Shown piece by piece: positions 8,807-17,640 of a stretch of DNA of 64,000 nucleotides. The stretch is taken from the NCBI GenBank assembly GCA_037447335.1, contig JBBIGV010000002.1, forward strand, positions 44,198-108,197. Direction: 5' to 3'. Both the position numbers and the translations under genes were made by a program. This DNA comes from JBBIGV01 sp037447335. Lineage in GTDB: Bacteria > Bacteroidota > Ignavibacteria > Ignavibacteriales > Ignavibacteriaceae. The first letter of the stretch is position 1. Every line of letters begins with the position of its first letter. The notes under the pieces were generated by a model. The model searched no databases. It had not been told where the DNA came from and worked only from the letters and a program-made list of their open reading frames with translations.

Positions 8807-8833
8807 AACCGGCAATAAGGAGTTATAAATAAT
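8804..8833 (+). repeat. 30-bp direct repeat, right copy (sdhB leader)
   Basis: Identical to 7639-7668. This copy supplies the AAGGAG ribosome site and the AT of the sdhB ATG; the preceding sdhA-like codons are non-functional duplicates. Confidence 0.9.
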
Positions 8834-9602
8834 GGAAGAAAAAAAATTAAACCTTAAGCTTAAAATTTGGAGACAAAAAAACACAAACTCTGTCGGAAGT
8901 TTTGTTGAATACAACCTTAGCGTTTCTCCGGATGCTTCATTCCTCGAAATGCTCGATGAACTTAATAACGGGCTTGAACTAAAAGGTGAAGACGCAGTTC
9001 ACTTTGAAAGCGACTGCCGTGAAGGTATCTGCGGAACATGCGGATTGGTTATTAACGGCAGACCCCACGGTCCCATTCCGAAAATAGCTACCTGCCAGTT
9101 ACATATGAGAAATTTTAAGGATGGCGAAACGATATGGATTGAACCATTCCGTGCAAAAGCATTTCCGGTTATTAAGGATTTAATGGTTGATCGTTCCGGA
9201 TTTGATAAGATACTTCAGGCAGGAGGATATGTATCTGTTAATACAGGCGGTATTCCCGATGCAAATGCAATCCCAATACCCAAAGAAACTGCAAGCCTTG
9301 CAATGGATGCTGCTTCATGCATAGGATGCGGTGCTTGTGTTGCAGCCTGTAAAAATGCTTCTGCAATGCTCTTTGTTTCGGCTAAAGTTTCGCAATATGC
9401 ACTATTACCGCAGGGACAGCCTGAACGCTACCGCCGGGTTGAGAGAATGGTTGCAGTTATGGATGAACTCGGCTTTGGAAGCTGCACAAACACTTATGCT
9501 TGTGAAGCAGAATGTCCGAAAGGTATTTCTGTAACAAATATTGCCCGAATGAATCGTGATTTCGTGATGGCTAAATTCAGGAATAAAGAGGTAGAAGTGT
9601 AA
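8832..9602 (+). CDS. sdhB: Succinate dehydrogenase/fumarate reductase iron-sulphur subunit
   Basis: 256 residues. The N-terminal 2Fe-2S domain has SDCREGICGTCG plus a later ATC. The C-terminal domain has CIGCGACVAAC, a Cys in FGSCTN, and CEAECPKG for the 4Fe-4S and 3Fe-4S clusters. It carries electrons from FAD in SdhA to the SdhC haems. ATG 8832 follows AAGGAG inside the right 30-bp repeat. It is separated from sdhA by the 1.17-kb DUF1016 insertion but should remain co-transcribed unless that insert carries a terminator, which I do not see. An intrinsic terminator follows. Confidence 0.94.
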   Translation: MEEKKLNLKLKIWRQKNTNSVGSFVEYNLSVSPDASFLEMLDELNNGLELKGEDAVHFESDCREGICGTCGLVINGRPHGPIPKIATCQLHMRNFKDGETIWIEPFRAKAFPVIKDLMVDRSGFDKILQAGGYVSVNTGGIPDANAIPIPKETASLAMDAASCIGCGACVAACKNASAMLFVSAKVSQYALLPQGQPERYRRVERMVAVMDELGFGSCTNTYACEAECPKGISVTNIARMNRDFVMAKFRNKEVEV

Positions 9603-9637
9603 AAGCCAGATGGGATAAATTTATCAGGTTAAAATTT

Positions 9638-9671
9638 AATCCCGGTTAAACTTTAATCGGGATTTTTTTTA
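9638..9671 (+). terminator. Intrinsic terminator of the sdh operon
   Basis: Stem AATCCCG/CGGGATT with a 13-nt loop followed directly by a run of eight Ts, 36 bp after the sdhB stop. Confidence 0.85.
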
Positions 9672-9704
9672 TTTTAATCCACCTAAATTATATGTAATAA
9701 TTTG

Positions 9705-11597
9705 ATGTTCGAAAGAGAAACAAAATTTATAATAGACTTTAGCCTGAACAAGGTTAAGAAACTCGGGGCATTCTTTCCTTTTGAAAAATTAGCAGGTGTT
9801 AACCTTCACCCGGCAATCTTAAAATATATCTCCGGCGAGCTTGACTACCTGATTTATGAAGACAGGCAGAAGCTGTTAAGCAATTCTGCTTTTGATTATT
9901 CCGGACCGGCTATTTCCCGGTATTTTGGGCTGATGAGCGAAGAGATCAAAAAGAGTAAAAGACTTTCATTTCAGGATGCAAAAAGTCTTATCGTGCAGGC
10001 GATACTGTTCAACGCAAATTACCTGGTGCGTCCGGCATGGTCTTTATCGAAACTGATCTATAATGATGCTGAATCAAGATCGGTGCAGGAAATCAAAATA
10101 GTTCTTAACTACCTGTATTACTATGATTATATAAGGAACGTCATTAATGCTTACTTCTCAAGGCGCAAGCTTGTTAATTTAAGCCGGACAGAATTCGAGA
10201 TGATCCTTACAAAAATAGATAACGAATTGTTTGCCTCAGAATCACAAAAACTTATCGATAATGCCATTTATTCTATAACCGAATTTTTTAATATCGGGGA
10301 AACCAACAAGAACAAGGTTTCTGCTTCATTCATCGAGGTTTTCTTAAAAGATAAAAGACAGGTAGACTACCTGGCACGCTTGCGGAAGGCAATCCCTAAG
10401 GAAGGCAGACAGATATTTGATGTTGAAGATATTCGCAAAGCAATCTATACTGCCAGTCTTCCGGAACCTGGATTTATTGAGCAGCCGGAAGTTGAAATTG
10501 AAGAAAAAGATGAACCTGCTGTTATTATTGCCGAACCAACCGTGATCGATGAACCTCGTGCAGAAGAAACAACTGATCAGATTGTGATTCGGGAAGATGA
10601 AGCAGCAGCAACGGATGAATTGCCGGAAACAGCTTATGAAACGCCTGTAGAAACTGAAGATGACCTTTCTCCTGTTCAGGACGATCAGACTGCTGCAGAG
10701 ACAACACCCGCAGAAGAATTTGAGTCGTCTCCTGCACCAATCGAAGAAAAACCTGAACCTGAGAAAGTTAGCGATGAAGATGTTGATTATCTTTCACTAT
10801 ATGATGAAGAATTAAAAAAGCTGGAAGAGCAAAGTTTATCGCTTACTTCCGAACTTGAAAAACTCGATCTGGATTTTTCTATTGAGGAGCATCTTAAAAC
10901 CCTTCACGATCTTAACGAGGAACTGAAGCGTGAAGAACAAAAAATATTAAGCGATTCGCTTAATACTCATCCTCAACCCGAAACCACAATTGAAATTGAA
11001 GATGAAATTCAGACACCTCAGGTAACCGCTGAACAGCCGGTTGAAGATTACAGCCCGGCTGAAGCGGAAGTACCAAAAGAACCGGTAAAAGAATCCATTG
11101 AAATAGCTGATGATGAACAAACTGCGCCGCAAAGAACTGATGAGGAATTGCCTGATATTGAATTATCTGAAGATGACCAGCTTGACGACCTTGAGCCGGT
11201 TGATATTATTCCAGATTCAGATGATATTATGATTGACGAAGAACCGGGTCTGCAATCAGAATATGATTTTGTAGATGAAAAAGAAGAACCGGATATCGAA
11301 TCGCCTCAGGTTTCAGAAAAAGGTGAACGAACTGAAAGCCCGTATCAACACAAGCGAAGTAAAGATTTATTCAGCTATCTGAGCGTGAAGGAAACCACGA
11401 GAATTATAGAAGAAGTTTTTGGAGTGGATGAGGAAGATTTTACAAACACTGTTGAGAAGATACAGGAATGCAGTAATTATGATGAAGCCACACAGATTTT
11501 AAAGGATGTTTACTTTTCATACAGGATCAATCCTTTTACAAAAGCCGCTGTTACATTAACAGAAGCAGTAGAGAATTATTTTAAGCAAGGTAACTGA
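9705..11597 (+). CDS. Uncharacterised acidic protein, translationally coupled to obgE
   Basis: About 630 residues; I do not recognise a family for the whole. Residues 1-250 are a folded-looking, helix-rich domain (FERETKFIIDFSLNKVKKLG..., YLYYYDYIRNVINAYFSRRK). Residues about 255-545 are highly acidic, rich in Glu, Asp and Pro, and probably disordered, with a short coiled-coil-like stretch (LKKLEEQSLSLTSELEKLD). The last 80 residues look folded again (KDLFSYLSVKETTRIIEEVF). There is no signal peptide or membrane segment. ATG 9705 directly follows a TTG at 9702, and no clear ribosome site is seen. Its TGA overlaps the obgE ATG (TGATG), so production of the two is linked, hinting at a ribosome- or stress-related role; that is inference. 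Confidence 0.7.
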   Translation: MFERETKFIIDFSLNKVKKLGAFFPFEKLAGVNLHPAILKYISGELDYLIYEDRQKLLSNSAFDYSGPAISRYFGLMSEEIKKSKRLSFQDAKSLIVQAILFNANYLVRPAWSLSKLIYNDAESRSVQEIKIVLNYLYYYDYIRNVINAYFSRRKLVNLSRTEFEMILTKIDNELFASESQKLIDNAIYSITEFFNIGETNKNKVSASFIEVFLKDKRQVDYLARLRKAIPKEGRQIFDVEDIRKAIYTASLPEPGFIEQPEVEIEEKDEPAVIIAEPTVIDEPRAEETTDQIVIREDEAAATDELPETAYETPVETEDDLSPVQDDQTAAETTPAEEFESSPAPIEEKPEPEKVSDEDVDYLSLYDEELKKLEEQSLSLTSELEKLDLDFSIEEHLKTLHDLNEELKREEQKILSDSLNTHPQPETTIEIEDEIQTPQVTAEQPVEDYSPAEAEVPKEPVKESIEIADDEQTAPQRTDEELPDIELSEDDQLDDLEPVDIIPDSDDIMIDEEPGLQSEYDFVDEKEEPDIESPQVSEKGERTESPYQHKRSKDLFSYLSVKETTRIIEEVFGVDEEDFTNTVEKIQECSNYDEATQILKDVYFSYRINPFTKAAVTLTEAVENYFKQGN

Positions 11598-12601
11598 TGT
11601 TCATTGATTATGCTGAAATTGAAGTGATCTCCGGAAAAGGTGGGGATGGTGCTATTACATTCAGACGTGAGAAGTATGTACCCAAAGGCGGTCCATCCGG
11701 CGGAAATGGCGGCAAAGGCGGGAGTGTTCTACTGCAAGCTGATTCAAATCTTTCAACTCTTCTCGACTTCCGGTACAAAAGAAAATATAAAGCTCAGAAT
11801 GGTGAACCCGGCGGTAATTCACTTAAGGATGGAAAGTTCGGCGCAGATGAAATCATCAAAGTTCCTGTTGGAACCATCGTTAAGAATTTCGAAACCGGCA
11901 AAGTTTTATTCGACCTGGATGAAGCAGGGAAACAAATTGTAATTGCAAAAGGCGGCAGAGGCGGTAAAGGTAACAGTAACTTTGCAACTCCAACAAACCA
12001 GGCGCCGCGTAAAGCAGAAAAAGGTAAACCGGGCGAATCCCGGAAAATAATTCTTGAGCTTAAACTGATTGCTGATGTTGGATTAGTTGGATTTCCTAAT
12101 GCAGGCAAATCTACTCTTATATCTGTTATTTCTGCAGCCAGACCAAAAATTGCGGATTATCCATTCACCACGTTAGAACCAAATCTTGGTATTGTCCGTT
12201 ATAAAGATTACAAAAGTTTTACTGTGGCAGATATACCCGGTATAATAGAAGGTGCGCACGAAGGAAAAGGACTTGGATTAAAATTTCTTAAGCATATTGA
12301 GCGCACAAAAATTTTATTATTCCTGATAGACAGTATGTCCGAAGATTATGAAAGCGAATACAAAGTTCTTAACAACGAATTAAAATCTTACAGCAAACAG
12401 CTTGCAAAAAAAACAAAGCTTGTTGCATTAACCAAAGCAGACCTTCTCGAACCCGATCAGCTAAAAAAAATTAAAATCAAAAAAATCAGGGATGTTCAAT
12501 CAATGCCGATAGTGATTTCATCGGTCAGCAGGTTTGGCATACAGGAACTTTTAGATAAATTGTGGTTGTCTTTACAAAATGAAAATCAAAAATATATTTA
12601 A
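11597..12601 (+). CDS. obgE: GTPase Obg/CgtA
   Basis: 334 residues. Residues 1-155 form the glycine-rich Obg fold (ISGKGGDGAITFRREKYVPK, GGNGGKGG). The G domain follows with P-loop GFPNAGKST, switch region DIPGIIEGAHEGKGLG, TKAD and SSVSRFG. There is no C-terminal OCT extension, as in many short Obg proteins. It works in late 50S ribosome assembly and in stress and growth control. Its start overlaps the stop of the upstream acidic protein; the next gene follows after 18 bp. Confidence 0.95.
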   Translation: MFIDYAEIEVISGKGGDGAITFRREKYVPKGGPSGGNGGKGGSVLLQADSNLSTLLDFRYKRKYKAQNGEPGGNSLKDGKFGADEIIKVPVGTIVKNFETGKVLFDLDEAGKQIVIAKGGRGGKGNSNFATPTNQAPRKAEKGKPGESRKIILELKLIADVGLVGFPNAGKSTLISVISAARPKIADYPFTTLEPNLGIVRYKDYKSFTVADIPGIIEGAHEGKGLGLKFLKHIERTKILLFLIDSMSEDYESEYKVLNNELKSYSKQLAKKTKLVALTKADLLEPDQLKKIKIKKIRDVQSMPIVISSVSRFGIQELLDKLWLSLQNENQKYI

Positions 12602-12619
12602 GAAAATACCGGAGGATAT

Positions 12620-13459
12620 ATGAAATTGTTAAGAAATTTTGTGGCTGCGCTTGCCATAGTCAGTATAACAACCTTCTATGCTTGCGACGGCGGACTTAAC
12701 ATATTTTCCAAATCGGATGAGGTTAAACTCGGCGCTCAGGTAGATCAGGAAATAAGGAGCAATCCTCAGGAATACCCTATCTTCAAAGGAGACCCATCGA
12801 TAAAACAGTATATCAGTGACAGGATATTCAATCATGTTTTATCATCAGCTAAAATAGTTGATAAGAACATATATCCCTACCAGATGGAAATTATAGACCA
12901 ACCGGAAATTTTAAACGCTTTTGCTTTACCCGGCGGATACATTTACATCTATACCGGTTTGTTAAAATATCTTGATTCGGAGGCTGCCCTTGCAGGCGTA
13001 ATCGGTCATGAAATTGCACATGCAGAAATGCGCCATGCAACACAAAGAATGACAGCATATTACGGAGTGTCATTTTTAGTAAGCCTGCTTCTCGGACAAA
13101 ACCCATCACAAATCGCAGAAATTGCAGCAAATTTATTTGTAGGTTTGGCTTTTCTGGCAAACAGCAGAGCGGATGAAAATCAATCCGATGAAAAATCCTT
13201 TGAATATTTAAGAGATACGCGTTATTATCCCGGCGGCGTAAAATTCTTTTTTGAAAAATTGCGTGATGACGGGCTGGTAAGTTCAAACAGCAGTAAGATT
13301 GCAACATTTCTTTCAACACATCCGGACCCGATATCAAGAATCCAGGATACAGAGACCCGGCTTACAGGAGCCGGTCTGCCTGTTTATAATTACAACAGCA
13401 CCGCTGAAGGAATTTATCGTAGTGAATATATGACAAACATCAGAGGCAAACTGCCATAG
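12620..13459 (+). CDS. M48-family zinc metalloprotease, lipoprotein
   Basis: 279 residues. The signal sequence has a lipobox-like end (TTFYAC, Cys22), so it is probably a lipid-anchored periplasmic protein. The zinc site HEIAH is at 130-134 with the downstream RADENQSDEKS helix giving the third ligand; this is the M48 BepA/LoiP-like arrangement, without the membrane helices of HtpX. Such proteases degrade or help assemble outer membrane proteins. It follows obgE by 18 bp with GGAGG before the ATG and precedes the S9 peptidase by 29 bp in the same direction. Confidence 0.88.
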   Translation: MKLLRNFVAALAIVSITTFYACDGGLNIFSKSDEVKLGAQVDQEIRSNPQEYPIFKGDPSIKQYISDRIFNHVLSSAKIVDKNIYPYQMEIIDQPEILNAFALPGGYIYIYTGLLKYLDSEAALAGVIGHEIAHAEMRHATQRMTAYYGVSFLVSLLLGQNPSQIAEIAANLFVGLAFLANSRADENQSDEKSFEYLRDTRYYPGGVKFFFEKLRDDGLVSSNSSKIATFLSTHPDPISRIQDTETRLTGAGLPVYNYNSTAEGIYRSEYMTNIRGKLP

Positions 13460-13488
13460 CTTAACTTTAATAATATTTTTGAGGCGTT

Positions 13489-15537
13489 ATGAAAAATTTA
13501 ATATTATTCTTCGTATTTCTGTTCATCATCAGCGTCGATGTAACAGCGCAGGAAAAAAGAGCTTTCACTTCGGAAGATTTATGGAACCTGAAAAGAATAA
13601 ACTCTTTTACCATCTCACCTGACAGAACAATGGGAGTGATGTCTGTTTCAACATTTGATATAAAAGAGAACAAAGGGAAAAGCGATCTCTATCTTGTATA
13701 TTTATCAACAAATGAAATCAGAAGATTGACAACCTCAAAAGCATCGGATAGTTCACCCGTATGGAGCCCTGATAGCAAAAAAATCGCATTCATTTCAAAA
13801 AGAGAAGGTGATGATCGCGCACAGTTATACATCATACCCGTTGATGGAGGTGAAGCCGAACAATTAACAACAATGCCGCTTGGTATATCGTCACCAAAAT
13901 GGTTCCCCGATGGAAAAAGTATTGCATTCGCTTCAAACTTATTCCCTGAATTTGAAAATGATTTTGAGGGATTGGAGAAAGAAATAAAAGAGCGTAAAGA
14001 TGATAAGGTTACGGCAAAGGTAACTGAGAATCGTTTCTACAGGTACTGGGATAGCTGGCTGACCGATGGTTACGTTACGCATCTTTATTCATACAATACT
14101 GAAACGAAAGAAAGAACAGACCTTACACCCGGTTTAACCAGTATTCTGACTGTAAGCGGAAACGGTGCTAATTATGATATCTCTCTTGATGGAAAAAGAA
14201 TTGCATTGGTGAAAAACGTTACTTCTCCTCCTTACCACGATCCGCTTAACTTTGATATTTTTATTTTGAATGCGGACGGCAGCGGTGAAATGAAAAACAT
14301 TACTGCCGATAATCCGGGCGGCGATAATTCTCCAACTTTTTCTTCTGATGGCAGATATTTATACTATACAAGAACCACAGACCCCGCTAAAATTGCACAG
14401 AACACGCAGCTTGTAAGATATGATTTAAACTCCGGTGAAACTTTACCGCTTACAGAATCAATTGATCTTTCAGTCGGTGGTTATGAATTATCTCCTGACA
14501 ACAGAGAAATCTATTTTATTGCAGAGGATCGGGCAAAATCTTCAGTATTTAAAATCAGTACTGATGGGTCCGGCTTTGGTGAAGTACTAAGAGATGGTAC
14601 TAACGGTTCACTTCAATTGAGCGAGAATAAATTTTATGTGCTGAATCAAAACCTCTCGCAGCCGGTTGAGTTAATGAGCTATGATTACTCAGGAAATAAT
14701 AAAGTAAAGATAACATCATTCAATGATGATTTGCTCTCACAGATAAATTTCGGCAGAGCTGAAGAACATTATTTTGAAGGAGCTGATGGCAAACAGGTTC
14801 AGCTTTTTATTTTATTTCCGCCCGATTTTGACGAGAGCAAAAAATGGTCAATGATACACCTGATTCATGGCGGACCGCACGGTACATTTGGCGATGACTT
14901 TCATCCCAGGTGGAATGCGCAGTTATTTTCTGCGCCCGGATTTATAACAGTAATGGTAAATTTTCATGGTTCAACAAGCTTTGGAGAGGAGTTTGCGCAA
15001 TCGATTGTAGGTAATCACAGCGACAAACCATACACAGACATTATTAAATCCACAGAATTTCTTCTGGAAAAATATCCATTTATTGATTCTTCACGAATTG
15101 GCGCTGCGGGTGGAAGCTACGGCGGTTATCTTGTTAACTGGATTGCAGGTCAAACAGACAGGTTTGCAGCTTTATTCAGCCATGCCGGCGTTTATAATCT
15201 TATGGGGCAGTTTGCATCTGACTGGACTCACTTCAGGGAAATTGCTTATGACGGTTCGCCATGGGAGGGAAAGGAAAATCTTAAACTCCGAAGTCCATCC
15301 GAATATGCTGAAAATTTCAAAACACCCATGCTTATAGCCCACGGCGAAAAAGACTATCGCGTAGTGATTACACAAGGTCTTGAGCTTTATGGTGTGCTGA
15401 AGGGAAAAGGTGTGGAAGCACGCCTGGTTTATTTCCCGGATGAGAATCACTGGGTTCTTACTCCACAAAATTCAATATTTTGGTATAAAGAATTTCACGA
15501 CTGGTTCGACAGGTTCCTGCAGAAAGGGGGAAAGTGA
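13489..15537 (+). CDS. Secreted S9-family prolyl oligopeptidase/dipeptidyl peptidase
   Basis: 682 residues. A signal peptide (MKNLILFFVFLFIISVDVTAQ) is followed by a TolB-like beta-propeller from about 30 to 420 with repeated SPDS/SPDN motifs, then an alpha/beta-hydrolase domain. The catalytic Ser is S543 in GGSYGG, the Asp is in AHGEKDYRV (about 620) and the His in ENHWVL (about 652). Members cut short peptides, often after Pro or small residues, in the periplasm. This fits a heterotroph that also secretes metalloproteases. It sits 29 bp behind the M48 protease and precedes a tRNA gene. Confidence 0.92.
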   Translation: MKNLILFFVFLFIISVDVTAQEKRAFTSEDLWNLKRINSFTISPDRTMGVMSVSTFDIKENKGKSDLYLVYLSTNEIRRLTTSKASDSSPVWSPDSKKIAFISKREGDDRAQLYIIPVDGGEAEQLTTMPLGISSPKWFPDGKSIAFASNLFPEFENDFEGLEKEIKERKDDKVTAKVTENRFYRYWDSWLTDGYVTHLYSYNTETKERTDLTPGLTSILTVSGNGANYDISLDGKRIALVKNVTSPPYHDPLNFDIFILNADGSGEMKNITADNPGGDNSPTFSSDGRYLYYTRTTDPAKIAQNTQLVRYDLNSGETLPLTESIDLSVGGYELSPDNREIYFIAEDRAKSSVFKISTDGSGFGEVLRDGTNGSLQLSENKFYVLNQNLSQPVELMSYDYSGNNKVKITSFNDDLLSQINFGRAEEHYFEGADGKQVQLFILFPPDFDESKKWSMIHLIHGGPHGTFGDDFHPRWNAQLFSAPGFITVMVNFHGSTSFGEEFAQSIVGNHSDKPYTDIIKSTEFLLEKYPFIDSSRIGAAGGSYGGYLVNWIAGQTDRFAALFSHAGVYNLMGQFASDWTHFREIAYDGSPWEGKENLKLRSPSEYAENFKTPMLIAHGEKDYRVVITQGLELYGVLKGKGVEARLVYFPDENHWVLTPQNSIFWYKEFHDWFDRFLQKGGK

Positions 15538-15617
15538 TAGGAGGCAAGAGCTTTAGACCGTAATTTATTTTGAAATTAAAGCACAGACTCACTATATTTA
15601 CACGCTCAAATTGAAAG

Positions 15618-15691
15618 GGCGGGGTAGCTCAGTAGGTTAGAGCAGTGGAATCATAATCCACGTGTCGGGGGTTCGAATCCCTCCCCCGCTA
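15618..15691 (+). tRNA. tRNA with CAU anticodon, probably elongator Met
   Basis: Full cloverleaf: acceptor GGCGGGG/CCCCGCT, D-arm GCTC...GAGC, anticodon stem GTGGA/TCCAC with loop ATCATAA (anticodon CAT), T-arm GGGGG-TTCGAAT-CCCTC, discriminator A. CCA is not encoded. The anticodon stem lacks the three G-C pairs of an initiator. tRNA-Ile with a lysidine-modified CAU cannot be fully excluded. Confidence 0.9.
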
Positions 15692-15744
15692 CTAAAAATT
15701 AGTCTGTTAAGACTTTGTTGATGCCCTATTAAAAGGAGAAAGTA

Positions 15745-16104
15745 ATGTATTCGTTGTTAGTTTTAATATCTTCTGTTATTGCAGTTTTATTGATAATAAT
15801 CGTGCTGATGCAGGCAAGCAAAGGCGGCGGTTTAGCCGGTACATTCGGCGGCGCCGGTAATATGGGTGCTATGTTTGGAACGAGAAGAACTGCCGACTTT
15901 TTAAGTAAAGCTACCTGGTGGCTGGGCGGAACACTTGCAGTTCTTGCGATAGTGATCAATCTTTTCTTTTTGCCCGGGCAAACAAGCCAGGATCAAATTG
16001 AAAGTATTATTCAAAGAGGCGGAAGGCAGAACGTGCCTACGTCCCCAACACTTCCGCAGCAATTACCTTTGCAGCAGCAGGAACAGCAGGCTCCCGCGGA
16101 ATAA
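15745..16104 (+). CDS. secG: Preprotein translocase subunit SecG
   Basis: 119 residues. Two transmembrane segments (residues about 1-20 and 52-72) are joined by the conserved loop SKGGGLAGTFGGAGNMGAMFG typical of SecG. The C-terminal 35 residues are rich in Gln and Pro, an extension seen in Bacteroidota-type SecG. It assists SecYEG-SecA protein export. The ATG follows AAAAGGAG. It lies just after the CAU tRNA gene and ends in its own terminator. Confidence 0.93.
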   Translation: MYSLLVLISSVIAVLLIIIVLMQASKGGGLAGTFGGAGNMGAMFGTRRTADFLSKATWWLGGTLAVLAIVINLFFLPGQTSQDQIESIIQRGGRQNVPTSPTLPQQLPLQQQEQQAPAE

Positions 16105-16126
16105 AGAAATTCTTATTCTGACAAAC

Positions 16127-16160
16127 GCCCTGTGCATCGAATTCACAGGGCATTTTTATT
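16127..16160 (+). terminator. Intrinsic terminator after secG
   Basis: Perfect stem GCCCTGTG/CACAGGGC with a 9-nt loop, then ATTTTTATTTT. Confidence 0.88.
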
Positions 16161-16203
16161 TTAAATTGTTGAGTAAAAAAATACACATCGCGTATCTCAG
16201 CGC

Positions 16204-17448
16204 TCACATCAACTCACATAAAGCGGTAATTATCTGTTCCTGCACATCGCGATGAAGTTTTGCACCCCCTGCGGTGAATTCAAAAAATATACAAACAATC
16301 AGTTCTTCGCCCCCTGCGGTGGTAAGATAACCGGCTAAGGATGACACTCCATTCAAAGTTCCGGTTTTCCCATAAAAATTTTTCTCGGCACATGTTCCAA
16401 TCATCCTGTTTTTTAATGTACCATCAACACCGGCAATACTTAGTGAATTATTAAACACATCAAAGTTGGTCAGATCGAAATACATTTTCTCAAGCAGCCC
16501 AACTATTGCCCCTACGGTTATCTGGTTGAACCTGGAGATTCCTGACCCATCCACAACTGAAGAACCCTGATAAAATATTGCATTATCACGAATGAAGGTA
16601 AGTACAGCCTGAGTTGAATAAAATGAATTACCCTGCTCTTTGCTTGCTTCGGCGCCAATAGTTTTGAACAAGCACTCAGCAAGAAAATTATCACTGCTTT
16701 TATTAACTCTGTTAAGAATTTCCGCAATCGGGATTTTGGATTCCGCCAAAGTGATAGTAGAAGCGGGTGCAACTCCCGCAGCAGCATTTCCGTTTACTAT
16801 GATGCCTGCATTTATTAATTCCTCCGATAAGATCTTCGCAGCGTGGAGAGGCGGGTTCTTAATATTTTCTGAAAATGACCTGACCCTTCTGCCGCGTTTT
16901 CTCTGCACAACTGTTCGATTGCGGTCAATAACCAATGCAGATATCGGAGGAAGTTTGACGTTTGCTACTTCGTCAGGGGTCCAATCATCACGCACATACA
17001 CATCATCAAAATATGTATCATCGCCGATAATATTTCCTCTAACCTCACGAATTCCTTTTGAACGGAGCTCGTAAACCAGGTTTGTTAAATCCTGTTTTGT
17101 GAATAATGAATTACCGTATCCCTTTATGTAAAGATTGCCCTGGATGATGCCGCCGAGAATGGTCTTATCGTCGGTTAATAGCCTGGTAGCAAACTCAAAT
17201 TCACTGCCCATCACGCTTAACGCTGCGGCAGTTGTAAAAAGTTTTGTGTTTGATGCGGGTATCATCGAGATGGTATGGTTCATTGAGAAGATAGTATCCT
17301 GGCTAAGCGGATTGTAAATCATAATGCCTTTAACAGTGCCTGCAGGCAGCCGGTTTAGTGCACTGTTTATTTTTTCTCTTACATCATCCGATGCGAGTAA
17401 ATTTGTATGCAGAATAAGCAGGATCAGAAAGCAACAGGATTTAATCAT
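16204..17448 (-). CDS. dacB: D-Ala-D-Ala carboxypeptidase/endopeptidase, PBP4 type
   Basis: 414 residues with a signal peptide (to about residue 19). The serine-transferase motifs are S66-x-x-K69 in PASNTKL, SDN in KSSDNFLAE, and KTG in FYGKTGTLNG, in the order and spacing of the S13/PBP4 family, with the large inserted domain between the first two. It trims or cuts peptidoglycan peptides in the periplasm. It is convergent with secG and divergent from the LOG-family gene. Confidence 0.9.
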   Translation of the reverse strand: MIKSCCFLILLILHTNLLASDDVREKINSALNRLPAGTVKGIMIYNPLSQDTIFSMNHTISMIPASNTKLFTTAAALSVMGSEFEFATRLLTDDKTILGGIIQGNLYIKGYGNSLFTKQDLTNLVYELRSKGIREVRGNIIGDDTYFDDVYVRDDWTPDEVANVKLPPISALVIDRNRTVVQRKRGRRVRSFSENIKNPPLHAAKILSEELINAGIIVNGNAAAGVAPASTITLAESKIPIAEILNRVNKSSDNFLAECLFKTIGAEASKEQGNSFYSTQAVLTFIRDNAIFYQGSSVVDGSGISRFNQITVGAIVGLLEKMYFDLTNFDVFNNSLSIAGVDGTLKNRMIGTCAEKNFYGKTGTLNGVSSLAGYLTTAGGEELIVCIFFEFTAGGAKLHRDVQEQIITALCELM

Positions 17449-17640
17449 ACCTTAAAAAACCTCTGTAAGAATAAATTAAATTGCATTATAATAATATTAG
17501 TTTATTTTTATAGAAAAGATTTTAATAATCACAGCAGGTTACAAAAACTTGATGCAAATATATGATTTTGCATCACAAATAAAAGTTATTGACTTATACC
17601 TGGCTCATAATAATCAACTCAACAAATTACCGGGAGAAAT

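Noticed and set aside
15618..15691. Attachment site for an integrated element at the tRNA 3' end
   Set aside because: No integrase gene and no second copy of the tRNA 3' end were seen in the neighbourhood.
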